DNA from: Pampus argenteus
Lineage: Eukaryota > Chordata > Actinopteri > Scombriformes > Stromateidae
Direction: 5' to 3'
NCBI GenBank assembly: GCA_036937835.1
Contig: CM072878.1
Coordinates: 14,798,001-14,862,000, forward strand
DNA: 64,000 nucleotides
Shown here: positions 1 to 11,400 of the stretch, piece after piece
Position numbering within the stretch: position 1 is the stretch's first letter
Layout: the number at the start of each line of letters is the position of its first letter
Position numbers and translations under genes: made by a program
The notes under the pieces: generated by a model
Seen by the model: only the letters and a program-made list of their open reading frames with translations
Databases searched by the model: none
What the model was told of the DNA's origin: nothing

Positions 1-1965
1 GGCCTGGGAACAGGGACCCAGAGGTCAGCCTGCTTAATCTCTCCTCCCCTGGTACCAGCCTCATCCGGGGTATAGAACACTGAATCTTAAATTTGCACAG
101 CCAACCATACATACGGATGGCTATGAGCACTTGAATGCACATCCTGAAAATTATATGTTAACATCACACGAATCAAAAATCTCAAACAGTTTGTCAAACA
201 GTTTTTGCATTTGGCCCACAGAAAACAACATATCAAGGAACTGAACTACAGGAAGGATCTGATCAACAGATGATGGGTGTGAGTCATCACCACCATACCA
301 TCATCATAAGTCTCAACTTAGGATGATGAATAAAGCATGGGAGTGTTTTTTGGAGTGAAGTCAAAGATTAAATGGTCTCCATTGCTTCTCAAAAAAGGCA
401 AATTTATAGAGCCCACAAGGACACCCATTTCTTCACTGAAGTGGGATATAAAGTATTTATAAAATTGGAATGCCTGTTAGTGTCTCAGAGGGATGTTTAG
501 GGGGAAAATAACTTACAGCGTGGGTGGTGCAACTGAGGTTAAGTTAGAGCATAGGAAAGGTAATGTTATTGAGTGGACAAGGTTAAGGGGGGTAGTACGG
601 TAATAGGCAAGTCGGTGTCTACTTATCAGCACCGAAGACATCTGGTTTCTTCTGGTGAAAGTGGAGAAGGCTGTAGTTTCTATCTATTAAGCCAATAGGG
701 AATGATAACAATACTCCCTATGTACTTTCTTAAAATTTCACTGTGTTCCCTTTTACAGACTGCGGGCTATTCTTGAGACACTGCGGGTGAAAGAGTTTGG
801 AAGATGGCCATTTTTCTGAGCTTGAACTTACCACATACCTGTGTGGTAAGTGTCCTTGTCTTTCTTACGTTATTGCTGAGCAGACACAGAGCCCTGAGGA
901 TACGGCAGGGTAAGGGTGCATGTTCCCTATTTAACGCTGAGGGCAGGAGACTTATAGTGGATACTCATTAGATCAGCGATATATTGTGCTAAAAAAGGGA
1001 TTCAAAACTCCCAAAGTTTAGTTTGGATATTTTGCTCTTTCATTTTGCCTGAATTCAGATACATATGCGGTCACATATTCCACCAAACTTCATTGTATAA
1101 TCTGTAATTTTATAATGAAATGGTTCACCACTGTAATTTGACACAAACAATCTGTCAATCAATCAAACGCCACACATTTCCAGTCAAGCATCCAAATGCA
1201 CAAATGTCTATTGTGTGTCAGATCAGCACATCTATAACCAACTGATCCACACTGTCAAAACCAAAAAAAAAAAAAAAAAAATCAAAGAGAATGTGTCACA
1301 TCTTGGTTTTACAATGGAAATGTTGAGGCTGGGCATGTCTGAACAGCACGTCCCCTCCTCCCCACTCACTTCAAAACACTCCTTTTCCTCCATAATGCTT
1401 TGTTCCTGTAGCACTTGATTGACAGGAGACCTTGGTCACCCCATAGCCTCTTGAACCATGATTTTTACCTTTTAAATCTTTTCTTAAGTAGCTTTAAAGT
1501 TAGCGGCAGAAAAATTCCCAAAGTATCAAATACATTTATAATCTGCTTATCCCGCTGTTTCACTGGCACAGTTGTAATATCATACTCTATAGATCATATA
1601 AAGTATGATGTGGAGGGGGATTCTTTCAAGATATACTGGGGACTATTCAAACACAAGAGAAATGAGATTTCTTGTACATTTTACCCAGAAACAAAGTAAA
1701 AGAAGAAAAGTAAAAAAAAAAAGAAGAAAAGTTATCCGAATGAAAACAAAGTCATCAACGCCTTGTCAGATGATTCAGCTAATACGCATTGCATATTACA
1801 TCAATAAAAAGCCTCCCGTGGTTTCACATACATATTTATTCAAACAGAGTTCACCTTTGTCCACCTCATTACATGCAGTAGGTGCACAAAAGGCCCGCAC
1901 TTGATGAGTTGTGTTTTTGAGTATGATCAGTTTCTAGACGTTCGAACATTTTGACAATGTCCTAC
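1..1965 (-). other. col5a3 intron 4 (partial), no exon seen
   Basis: This DNA lies downstream of exon 4 in the sense of transcription. I looked for the expected GDIQQLL...YDYCE exon on the minus strand and found no match. There is a poly-A tract near 1263-1280 and A-rich DNA near 1690-1735. Nothing else is recognisable. Confidence 0.6.
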
Positions 1966-2128
1966 CTCAAATACATCTTCATCCAGCAGCCGTGTCCCAA
2001 ACACAGTGACGCCCTCTGTGCTGACTACAGCGTTGTCCCCTCGCAGCAGATCCAGGGTCTCTACCTTCTGACAGTCCAGGTAGAGGGTCACAGACTTGCC
2101 TTGAACACTGTAGGCTATCCTATGCCAT
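1966..2128 (-). CDS. col5a3: col5a3 coding exon 4 (TSPN domain, WHR to DEDVFE)
   Basis: The exon is 163 nt, with acceptor CTCTTTCAG and donor GTAGGA. It encodes WHRIAYSVQGKSVTLYLDC through VFGTRLLDEDVFE and ends in phase 0, where human family members continue with GDIQ. That next exon is not visible at 1-1965. Confidence 0.92.
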
Positions 2129-5100
2129 CTGAAAGAGCAAAGACATAGGGAATTAACTCACAGTTCAACCCACGAGAATATATATTTTATCTTTATGTTC
2201 ACTCAAGGTCAATCACACAGAGAGTTCCTCATATTTGATGGCTCGGCGGAAAAATTATACATCTACAGTTTGTATAAATTAAACTACCCACTTTCCATCA
2301 GCCAAGTTGATCTTCCTGAAGATCGGGTACATGTCTGGTGTGGGCTGCCCATGCTGGTCCTCATACAGGAAGACAGGTGAACGACCCATTTCGAGCCCGA
2401 GTTGCTGCACCCCCTGGTCATCATACACTGAGAGCAGGAAGAACTGGGAGCCCTTTTTAGCTCGCACGGTAGCCATCAGGGAGAAATTCACTGGAAAACT
2501 GAAATCTAGGAGAGAGGAGAGAGGAGATGTTAAATCATACAAGAGAGAGCACAGCAGGGAGTGGACATTTTTATACCATGCAGGCACCACCCGCTGCCAG
2601 TGAGACCTGAGTAAAGATAATAATGATGAAAAATATTGCCTGTGAACGTAGTGAGCACCTGTGAGGAGACATAAAGGGAGTTCAAAGTCAGATTTCTTAA
2701 GGTTTTACTGAGAATAATCTTTCATTAAGTGACACATTTGAGTGCTTTTCAGAAATTTAGAAATCCTTAAGTATTTCATTTCTGGGAGAGACTGGAGGCT
2801 ACACTGCATGTGGTCTAATAGGAGAAACGGTTCACTACCAGGGAAAAGCTGTTTGGTGGGAGTGCTGAGCTGGATCTTTTTGTCTATTTTGTAGGCCAGA
2901 TCTGCTTCCTCCATCCCCTTCCTGCTGGTGCAGAGACCGGCCTCCAGAGACACCCCCTCCATGTTCTCCGACAGATCCAGCACTCGCAGAACATCAATGG
3001 GATCAGCTGGGAATGAAAAGAAGGACAAAATGAATCATCTGCACATAGATAAAGGTATAGAAATGTGGCGTTTCATTGTTGATTTCATGGTCACATACTC
3101 TAATTCTGTCTTCTTAAGACACGGTATCATTTACATGCATACATTATGTCCATTTTCATGGTTATTTCTGTTTCTAGTATTATATGAATAACTTTATGAT
3201 GGTTGGATGGACCTTTTGGCAGATGGCTACAGTATGCTTATAGTCATGTCAGTCTCACAGTTTAAATTCTGCCACTGTGACAGCACTTTGTTGTCTGGCT
3301 CAGTTAAGTGCTGGTTGTTACCAAGCTGAAGAGCAGGGTTTTACTGCAGCTGGAAGCCGGTCTTAAAAGTGTGGAGGCTTCCTGCTTCCTTAGAGTCGGA
3401 AGAGACGAGCTCCTCTGAGATGTGGTGGCAGGTGGCCATGCTTCTGTGGGTGTTATTATAGGATAGGGGTGGTACACAGCCTAACCCATAATCCTAGTGC
3501 AGCACACCTAACAGCTGACACCTGCACGGAGCTCACCCTGCACCAGCAGGGAGCAATATGCCTGTATCGCATTATCACAATTTGGCATAAGATAAGCACT
3601 GATTCGTATATTCTCACCGCTACACCATCTGTCCTAACAGGACAGATAGTTTTGCATTAAACCCTTGTTTCCCTGAAAAGTAAACACTTCTGCAAATAGC
3701 GTAGGATGATTTCATTTGTTCCCCTTGTTTTAAGGATTTTTGTGTTTGGAAATATGTGGAAACAAGTTTGCTGAAATACTATCATTGACAATTGATCATA
3801 TCCTCGTCAAAATCCATCGTAATGAGCTCAATTTTTATTGCAAATAAGAAAATGGGGCTCATCAATTATGAAGACGGAGGCTCTAGTGTAAATATATACA
3901 TTGTTAATTTGCAATGAGCAGCAGCAGCAACTGTTGCCCCTGTAGGTCTCTCTCATTACAATGAGCCTCTGCTTAATTTGCAGTCCGCCGGTCATGTTAT
4001 TAGATGTTCTCTTGATAAAGTGCTGCTGTGAACACTAGACAGGATCAGAGCTTTGTGCACGGCCAGTCTCCCACCAGCTGCTACAGAGAGCCTGTTCGAA
4101 GCAACTCAGCACTTCTGAAATGTGGATCCTAAACCCAAATTGCCTCCTGTAGCTCTCCCAGTTCATACAGAGCATGTCTTTTTATTCTCCTCGTTAATTA
4201 AACATGTGGAGAGAATTTATTGTTACCCTGACATTTCTTGCAGAATAGCGCCATGTTACATTTTATGGCATTATTTATTTGCAGAGGCCATTTATTTCCA
4301 AGCAGCTTTTGAGAGCTCGCCCTCTCAGTCCCCTAGCATGGCAACAGGGCTGTAAATAGGTTGAGCTGTGAATCACAGCCAGGCTCCAACAATGGAAAAC
4401 ATTAGGAAGAAATTTTAAAAGGTAAGACCTTAAGGGTTTAAATTTTGAATCCTACAAAGTCATAAACAAGCTGTGTGAATTAAATAATCACAGAAGTTGC
4501 TGGATTCTAACAACACAAACCTCCGGGCTGTTATAAAAGTGGAACCAATAAATGTTCACCCACACGCAGTCATGTAGGGTAATTTTCAAAATCTGCTCAT
4601 GCCACCATGACAGTGGATCAAGAACTAGATGTAAAGGAATAAGGTATCCATTGACTTTAAAAGTTTGACTATACTGGCTAGGTGATTGGCTGGAACAAGC
4701 TCACCTTCATGACATTTATTTTTTCTAAAGTCAGTCGTTTAAAACTCGAGCTGTATCCTTAAATGCCCTGATCAGGCTTGCCATGTAAAAGTCAAACACA
4801 AATATTTATTACTTTAGCTAAAGACCCAACCTTTATAAAATACACAAGCATCTGCATTTCTGCCAAAGCATGTTACTCTTCACAACAGTTTAATTTGCAC
4901 TTTACATGATATCTGGCTCCCAATCCCCAATGTTTGTATTTAACTGAGCTAGTAGGAGTGTTTCTTTCTTTGTCTGATCCCCAAGTGAATTATGTGTTGC
5001 TGTATTGCAGCCTTGCAACTCAATGTATAGAAGTATAGATAGAAAAGTCCATCTGTCTGTCCGTCTGTCTGCCTAGTTCTTTGTCTCTGTCTCTTTCCGT

Positions 5101-8100
5101 GATACATATTTATGCACAGGGAAGAGGGCAGTGATGTTTGGAACAGTCTGAATAATGTTCTAAATTGAAGCATCATGGGTCTAATTATATCGGATTCTTG
5201 GATTCCTGTCAGCTCATCTGGAAAAGCCCCTGACAAAATGGCCTGAAAACAAGCTAACACAAATGCATCAGTCCTTTTAGAATTGTTTAATTTCAAGCAA
5301 GATAATATGGCACTGTGCCCGATGAACCGCATAAAGTATATTTCTGCCTCTGAAACCACTTTAAGGTTTTAAAGATAACCGTCTGCCTGCGCTCAATTCT
5401 AAACATGTCCCAGCAGTGACAGGAGACCGTTGACCTCTGACACTCTCGAGACAACAAAGTCGAAACGTGCAATAATGCCACTGGGAGTAATCTGAGAGAA
5501 GCAGCAGATACTTCTCCCAAAAAAAAAAAAAAGAAAAGAAAAGAATTTGCTTTCACAATAATATGTCCTTCAAATATGCAGGGAATAAAACACATCCCAC
5601 ACACAAATGTGCAAATTAAACTGTAGCTGCTGCAGTAACACCAGAGGAGAGACAGATACAAATTTATATGGAATATCCCCTATTTCTCTATTTCAAAAGC
5701 ACAAGTCCTGACTCCACAGGCAAGTGGCAGACTGCCATATGAAGTCCAGATCCATGCAGCTATCAACTAAACAAATCTAATCTCATTTCTGCTTTGGATT
5801 CATTTACGGTATGTCACTTTAAGTTGTGCCAATTCTTGCAGCCGTTTTACCTGTCCTGCAGCACTGACTGTCTGAGCAGGCTTCGCTCGCATCTCATTAA
5901 ATTATGACGCCTTTAAAGAAACTTACAGGAGATCACAACTTCAAGCACACTTGGATATGTTCACTGATAGAAACTTGCTACCCGGTGGTGACTTTGCTGC
6001 CTTGTGCAACATGTTGTCCCCACAGCATGAAGATATGACTCAACAAGTTTGCAATAGCATCACAGAATCTCTAAAGACTGATGACTGTGTGCCAATCACA
6101 CATAAAAATAAAAAGGTCAGAGTACATGAGAAACATCCAGCATTTGCAGAGACATCCTGCAGTCCTGGAAGGACTAACACATACTGTACAGTATGTGATG
6201 TATCAGCAGGCACATAACGATGCGGATTAAGACACACATGTTCTCCTCATGAGACCTTTTCTTGTTCTTGTTTTCTTTCTCTACGGGACAACCATGTGTG
6301 CCCAGCAGCATCTCCCTTTTTGCACCTCACAGATCCTGCCTCTATCTGCTGGATTTTTAACATCAAACAGTCTACATGTGTATCTTCTCTGCCTGTGTGA
6401 CAATTGACACACAGCTTCTCCACGCTCTGCAGTCATGCAACTCAGAGTGTTCTCTGTGTTTCTGAAGCAAATGTCTCCGAAGACATTCTTCATGACTCAT
6501 ACTACCTACACTCCCAGCCTCAGCCTGAAAATACACACACACAATGCTCCACTGTTAAAAACTTTTGCGCCTGGGAACTGGGGGAATTTTAACAAAGCAT
6601 GAAGCCAGAATGAATCAGGGCAATGAGGATTTTCCATAGTATATTGGACCACACCCTGAGATGAGTGGAGGAAAAAAAAAAAGACTAGCATTTTAACTCT
6701 GAATTACAGTTTGGGGATATATGCTTATCTTTATCTTATTATAAATTATAGGACAATTCATGACCAGGCGCTGTATACATGTATACATCAAGCAGACGTT
6801 TACGCAACCATAAACAATGTCTTGTTTGAATGGATCTCGTTTTTCCCGTAAAACTGATGGTATATGATTAATAATGGGGAAATGGCGACAGATCCAGTGG
6901 AAGTGGTTGAATAAATCCAGACACAGTTTCTTCCAGACTCTGTGAAGAATAGCTTTAATCTAATTAGCAGTGGGTGTGACCCCCCCCCCTGTCTGGGTCA
7001 CTGCTGTGTGTGGACACTCTGAGGTGAGAAGAGATAGTACACTCTCTGAACAGATGAAAATGTTTAACTGCTAAACAACCAAATAAGATTGATATACTAC
7101 ATATATATACTAACTACATGCAACCACATATGCACACTGTTTATATTTATAGCATATCAGAAATGTGACAAAGCTATTTTTAACACAGAGACAAAGGCAT
7201 CTGCTGCCTGCAGATATAAACTGAGAGGAAGAGATATTTATCTCACTGAATGTGCTTTGTGGCTGCGTCTGCTTTCAGTTATCGCTGAGAGTTTAGCAGT
7301 CAAGTCAAGTCAGCGGTTGTGCAGACAACTGCTGAGGATGGTTTTTAACATACTCTCAGGGCTTATGGGTTATAAAGTCATGAATATTATTAGGAGGGAT
7401 AATGAAAGCAAGGATAAAAGCAACTGCACAAATGCAGTCACAGTGTTTAGCTCAGCCGGCTTTATATACCCTGCCTAACATTTCCTCATCATAACTTACA
7501 CCAGTCTTACGTTTGAGATTTTTTTACATTAATGATTACATTTGAGTCACATAAAGCCAGTTGTCATCTATCATATCTCTTTACACAAACCATTAATCAA
7601 ATATAATATAATATATATTAATATAATATATTTGGTATTAATGCTGAAGGATTCTGGTGGGAATCTGGTTTCTCTCCAATCCACATTCTTCAATCTCTAC
7701 AGTTTGTTTTGCTCATGTTATTTCACAGCTTGATGGGCCAAGAGGCCAAAAGCTGCTGCGCCCATAGAGAAAACACCTGCCCTTCAAGGCCCGTAGCTGG
7801 GCAGACACACAAACACACATGGAAACACATATTTATACTACTATAGTTGTGAGGACATTCTTTGACTCCAGAAAAATCCATTCCCTGACCATAATCTGCA
7901 CTGCATGCTTAACACTGGCCCTCAACTTAGCCTGACCCAATTTCTAATCACCAAACTCCCTTAAGGAAGCACATATACATACACAAACATATACACACGA
8001 TTCCTTACGCACGTGTACATACACAGCACACACACATAAGGCACAGAGGATTACCTACATACAAACATGCATGCATACACATGACAAAGCCCAGTCAAGT

Positions 8101-11086
8101 TTTAACCCAAAGCTGTCACTTTTTTTTGCACAGACATCCCAACATTGAGGCAGCTATTAAAGGACCAAGTGTTGCCAGTCAAAGCATAACACCATACAAT
8201 ACACACATACACAGCATGAGTATGTCCTTTTGGTCTTTTATACTTCTAGGGAGGGAAAATTATCAACAAGTTGTGGGCGTCTCTAAACCTTTGAGACCAA
8301 AATTGTTGCCTTCTAAATGTTAGCAGCTCGGTGTCTATGCTAAATGACGCCTGCAGGTTAGGAGAAGATGAAATATGAGCAGTTCGTAATGTAACTGAGA
8401 CTAGCGTATTGTTTTCAGGAGTATACAGATGACTTTGGTAGGAAAGCTTCCTCCCGAGACGTGCATGTGACGACTATGAGCAACGATGAAACTATGAAAA
8501 CTTCCCACAAGCTGGGATCAAGAGGCAGATGACATGTAAGGAGACACTGCAAAGTAGTCAGCTCCTCTGATGTCTGCTCGTTGCAATTCTACAGGAAGCA
8601 TCTCCAACTAGTCCCACAGAAAGCTGCGAGTGAAAGCATCGAGTGATCAGAAACGCAAGAAGCCTGAGGGGGAAAGAGGTTACTGAGTTTCTGGAAGCCA
8701 GATGTGTGTTGAATAATATAGGTTGCAGTCCGGCGCCATGAAGTGTTTAAGCATCATTTCTACATATTAAAGACTTTGGGGGAGATCCAAACAGTCTGGC
8801 TGATCAAAAAGTCTGAGACGCAGATTGAGATGATACGCATGCAGCATCGGTAACTAGGGACAAACATCAGCATCTCTGACACTTCTGACATTTGATGTTA
8901 ATGTTCATTAGAGAGATGCAGACAGTAGGAAGGAGGAAAACATTTTAGCTGTAATCAGCTTTTCCCTATTCTCTATCCTGATGAATTCCGCTGCCTTTTT
9001 TTTTGGTTTGTTTTCATTCGCCGCTAATTTGTTACTGGATCAAAGGGGGAACGAGGCTTGCCATCATCGTTTGGGAGTCTAGTGCAGGAGTGGCAAGAAG
9101 GGTGGATCAAACAGGACACAGTGAGGGGGCTGTATGCACAATTTCCCCTTGTGTCATACAACCAGTCAAGGATGAGGTGGGACATAAGCAAGAAGAGGGA
9201 GATGATGTAAATCACAAATATGAAATAAAAACAAACACTCCTGTTTCCCAGACTTTGAATGGACCAGGAAAAAGAAAACAGAAAAGAAAAGAAGGAAAAC
9301 AAAGCAAAAATGTGTTGAGGCAAAAGAACAGAAGATTCTGACTGAAATGTACTGTGCATGTGTTTAAGAATGTCTCACTTCCTGTTAGCAAACATGACTA
9401 CAAAGTACTGTCTCATCTCTCTTGAACACACACAGAAAGCATATGGGAAAACATTCTTGCACTGTACACACACACACACACACACACAAACACACACAGA
9501 GACACAAACATTCAAGAACAAACACACTACCAACCACATGCACATAAGACTCCCATATCAGCACCACCATATGTCCATGCATTTTAAATCATCTCAGGCT
9601 CTCACTTCACAAGCCCTCAGAAGAGAGCAGCGGACACCGCAGCCACTGTGTCAGTCGAATGTGATTATGTCAGTTGGCTCGTTTCCACCTGCCATCACTT
9701 TATTGCAGCCAATGAATTCCAGCAAATCCTGCCAACCGCAAAGTGGCTGCATGTGGAGAGCCACCAGTGGAAATGAGGCACTTTCTGGTGACCACAGGGT
9801 TAACCCCTGCTGTTGGGGCATGTTGCTCCAACAAGGCACCTCTAAACTGCTGCACCTGCAAGGAAATAGTCTGCAGCCAGTTGAAGACACTCAGGACACG
9901 GCCACAGGGCGCGAAGGCCTGTGTGGGTGACAGATAGCAGTGGGCCAAATGATATACAGCATGCATACACGAGCCGGGTGGTTATCTTGGAAATGACTGC
10001 TGCACTTGGCAAACAAAGTGCAGAAAATGTGGACACTGTGTCACTGTGAATAACAGACAAATACAGCTGTTTGACAGAGGCCCTGTTCTTGCAGGTGGAT
10101 CACTGAGAAATAAGTCACTCCACTCCTAAAAGACATAGTGGGGTTGGGTCACTTAAACTTACACTGTCTAAAAAAAATGACTTGAGGTTATACTCGGCAA
10201 TGAAACATGCAAAATATGTTAAGTGTGCAAAGAATAACCATAACTATGGCAGTAAGAGTGTTAGTGCTAAGCACTTTCACTTAAAAACCCTATGTGAGCA
10301 GAGGGCACATAAAACAGATCCATGACAGGAATTTTAATCTACTCAGTGCAGGTCAGTGTTTCAGCCATTCACCTCTTTCTCAAGCCAACGTTAAACCTTG
10401 TCACAGTAAACCGACGCTGGTCACAAGCAAACTCCAACATGACATCATACATTTCACACAGCGCACCTGACGCAGGAAGGACGCGTTCAAATGCAAACCC
10501 TGGAAATATGTTCGGTTCAAATGCAAGCTGGAAGAAGCTGAATCGATCAAAATGTGCTCATTGTGTAACGACGCGGGTGATTAATAGGAAGTTTATACAT
10601 AATTGCAGATCATTTGCACAGTTGTGAGTTTCTTTGAGCTTCAATTTTAATCCCAGCCTGAAGCGACACTCTCTCTTTAAGGCAAGTAGCAGCATCACCA
10701 AACATTTATACAGACTGAAGCAGGAATATCAGCCAGGAATCAAAGTAAAGCTTAAAAAAAACAGAGTTAAGATTATAAAAAAAAAAAACCAAAAACATAA
10801 TCTTAACTCTGTCTTTTGCCCTAATAACTTCGTGTTGGCTGGAAATGATAAATGAAGGTGTCTGGAAAAAAAAGTAATTTAACAACATTTTTAAAAAATG
10901 CACGACTGGTGACACTAAACGACATTTTTCTTTACCTGTTCTCGCATTAATAGCATCTAATGGGCATCTTTATGATTTAACTGCATGTGTTGAACTGAAT
11001 ACTTTACCAGCCAATGTCGCTGTTAAGTGAAGTAGGATCAAAACTAATATTCTCCTGCGCGCCCTGCTTCTTATTAAACGGTCCAT
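1966..11086 (-). CDS. col5a3: Fibrillar procollagen alpha chain of the V/XI class, 5' part (col5a3-like), exons 1-4
   Basis: Four coding exons at 11086-11008, 3006-2839, 2505-2292 and 2128-1966 join in frame to 208 codons. Junction phases are 1, 1 and 2, and exon 4 ends in phase 0. The product starts with a basic signal peptide (residues 1-26, hydrophobic ILVLILLHL), then the TSPN/laminin-G-like domain of type V/XI collagens. Recognisable motifs are ADPIDVLRVLDL, RAKKGSQFFLLSVYD, LEMGRSPVFLYED and GTRLLDEDVFE. Cys52 and Cys173 are two of the domain's four usual cysteines; the other two should lie in exon 5. N89-F-S is a possible glycosylation site. Family role: minor fibrillar collagen chain that enters type V heterotrimers and limits fibril diameter in the matrix. 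The COL5A3-specific call rests on the ADP[IV]DVL start and on the rdh8 neighbour; col5a1 or col11a-type chains are the alternative. The variable region, triple helix and C-propeptide are outside the window. Confidence 0.88.
2292..2505 (-). CDS. col5a3: col5a3 coding exon 3 (TSPN domain core)
   Basis: The exon is 214 nt, with acceptor CTCTCCTAG and donor GTGGGT. It encodes the most recognisable stretch of the domain: RAKKGSQFF, QQLGLEMGRSPVFLYED and FRKINLADGK. The exon ends in phase 2, so the lysine codon of the DGKWHR motif is split across the intron. Confidence 0.93.
2839..3006 (-). CDS. col5a3: col5a3 coding exon 2 (start of TSPN domain)
   Basis: The exon is 168 nt, with acceptor CATTCCCAG before it and donor GTAGTG after it. 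It opens with DPIDVLRVLDL and ends with STPTKQLFP, closely matching the start of the type V/XI N-terminal domain. It contains Cys52 (AGLCTSRKG). Confidence 0.9.
7840..7975. repeat. Possible degenerate dispersed repeat (GTGAGGAC family)
   Basis: The stretch GTTGTGAGGACATTC ... CCTGACCATAATC ... TTAACACTGGCCCTCAACTTAGCC ... CTAATCACC resembles a decayed copy of a common fish repeat rich in CCTAACC-like units that begins near TTGTGAGGAC. It is weakly supported and within col5a3 intron 1. Confidence 0.3.
9466..9489. repeat. CA microsatellite
   Basis: A short CA repeat in col5a3 intron 1, followed by imperfect CA units to about 9505. Confidence 0.85.
10761..10812. repeat. Perfect inverted repeat (16-bp arms, 20-nt A-rich loop)
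   Basis: Arm 10761-10776 (ACAGAGTTAAGATTAT) is the reverse complement of arm 10797-10812. It lies in col5a3 intron 1, about 200 bases from exon 1. Confidence 0.85.
11008..11086 (-). CDS. col5a3: col5a3 coding exon 1 (signal peptide)
   Basis: The ATG reads from 11086 in a good start context (A at -3, G at +4). The exon is 79 nt, encodes 26 residues plus one base, and is followed by donor GTAAAG. It has a basic n-region (RSRARRR), then a hydrophobic core ending TATLA, with cleavage expected near the alanines that precede DPIDVL. No open-frame search finds this exon easily because it is short. It was located by requiring a signal peptide that ends in phase 1 ahead of exon 2. Confidence 0.82.
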
Positions 11087-11400
11087 CTTTCCAAGTGGGG
11101 ACCCCCGTCTGCCTCCGCCACCAAAACTTTATAGTGGAGAAGTTGTATTTGCAGGAACTAAGCAGCCATGCGGGCAAGAAAAGGGAGGGAAAAAAAGCCA
11201 ATCTGTAGTCCCACTTGCTTGATTGTTGGAGAAGTTTTGTTGTGGTGGCTCCTCTCAGTTTCGCTCTGTCCCTCTCATTCAATTTCTCCCTCTCGCCATC
11301 ACTCCCTCCCTCCCTCTGCTCTCCACCTCCTCCGCCTCCTCCCTCCCATAGGAGGGTGTCCTGGGACGCATGAATGAGCGGTGCGCCTCATAAATCAAGT
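11087..11400 (-). promoter_or_regulatory. Presumed col5a3 5' UTR and promoter region
   Basis: The region lies just upstream of the col5a3 ATG. On the minus strand it is purine-rich, with GGGAGG and GGAGGCGGAGG repeats of the kind bound by Sp1-like factors, and it has CpGs. A TATA-like CTATAAAG lies at 11135-11128, about 42 nt before the ATG, which would leave a very short leader if used. The G/A-rich stretch at about 11286-11350 suggests an alternative TATA-less start further upstream. Confidence 0.45.

Larger units (their letters stand above)
3007..11007 (-). other. col5a3 intron 1 (8 kb)
   Basis: This long first intron lies between the signal-peptide exon and the TSPN exons. It contains an AT-rich block with many TAAT cores at about 3661-4380, a CA repeat at 9466-9489, a degenerate dispersed repeat at about 7840-7975 and a perfect 16-bp inverted repeat at 10761-10812. 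No credible exon was found on either strand; the open frames here are short and unlike known proteins. Long first introns of fibrillar collagen genes often hold enhancers, but that is inference here. Confidence 0.7.

Noticed and set aside
1..1965. Search for col5a3 exon 5 (GDIQQLL...YDYCE)
   Set aside because: No matching minus-strand sequence was seen; it should lie left of the window.
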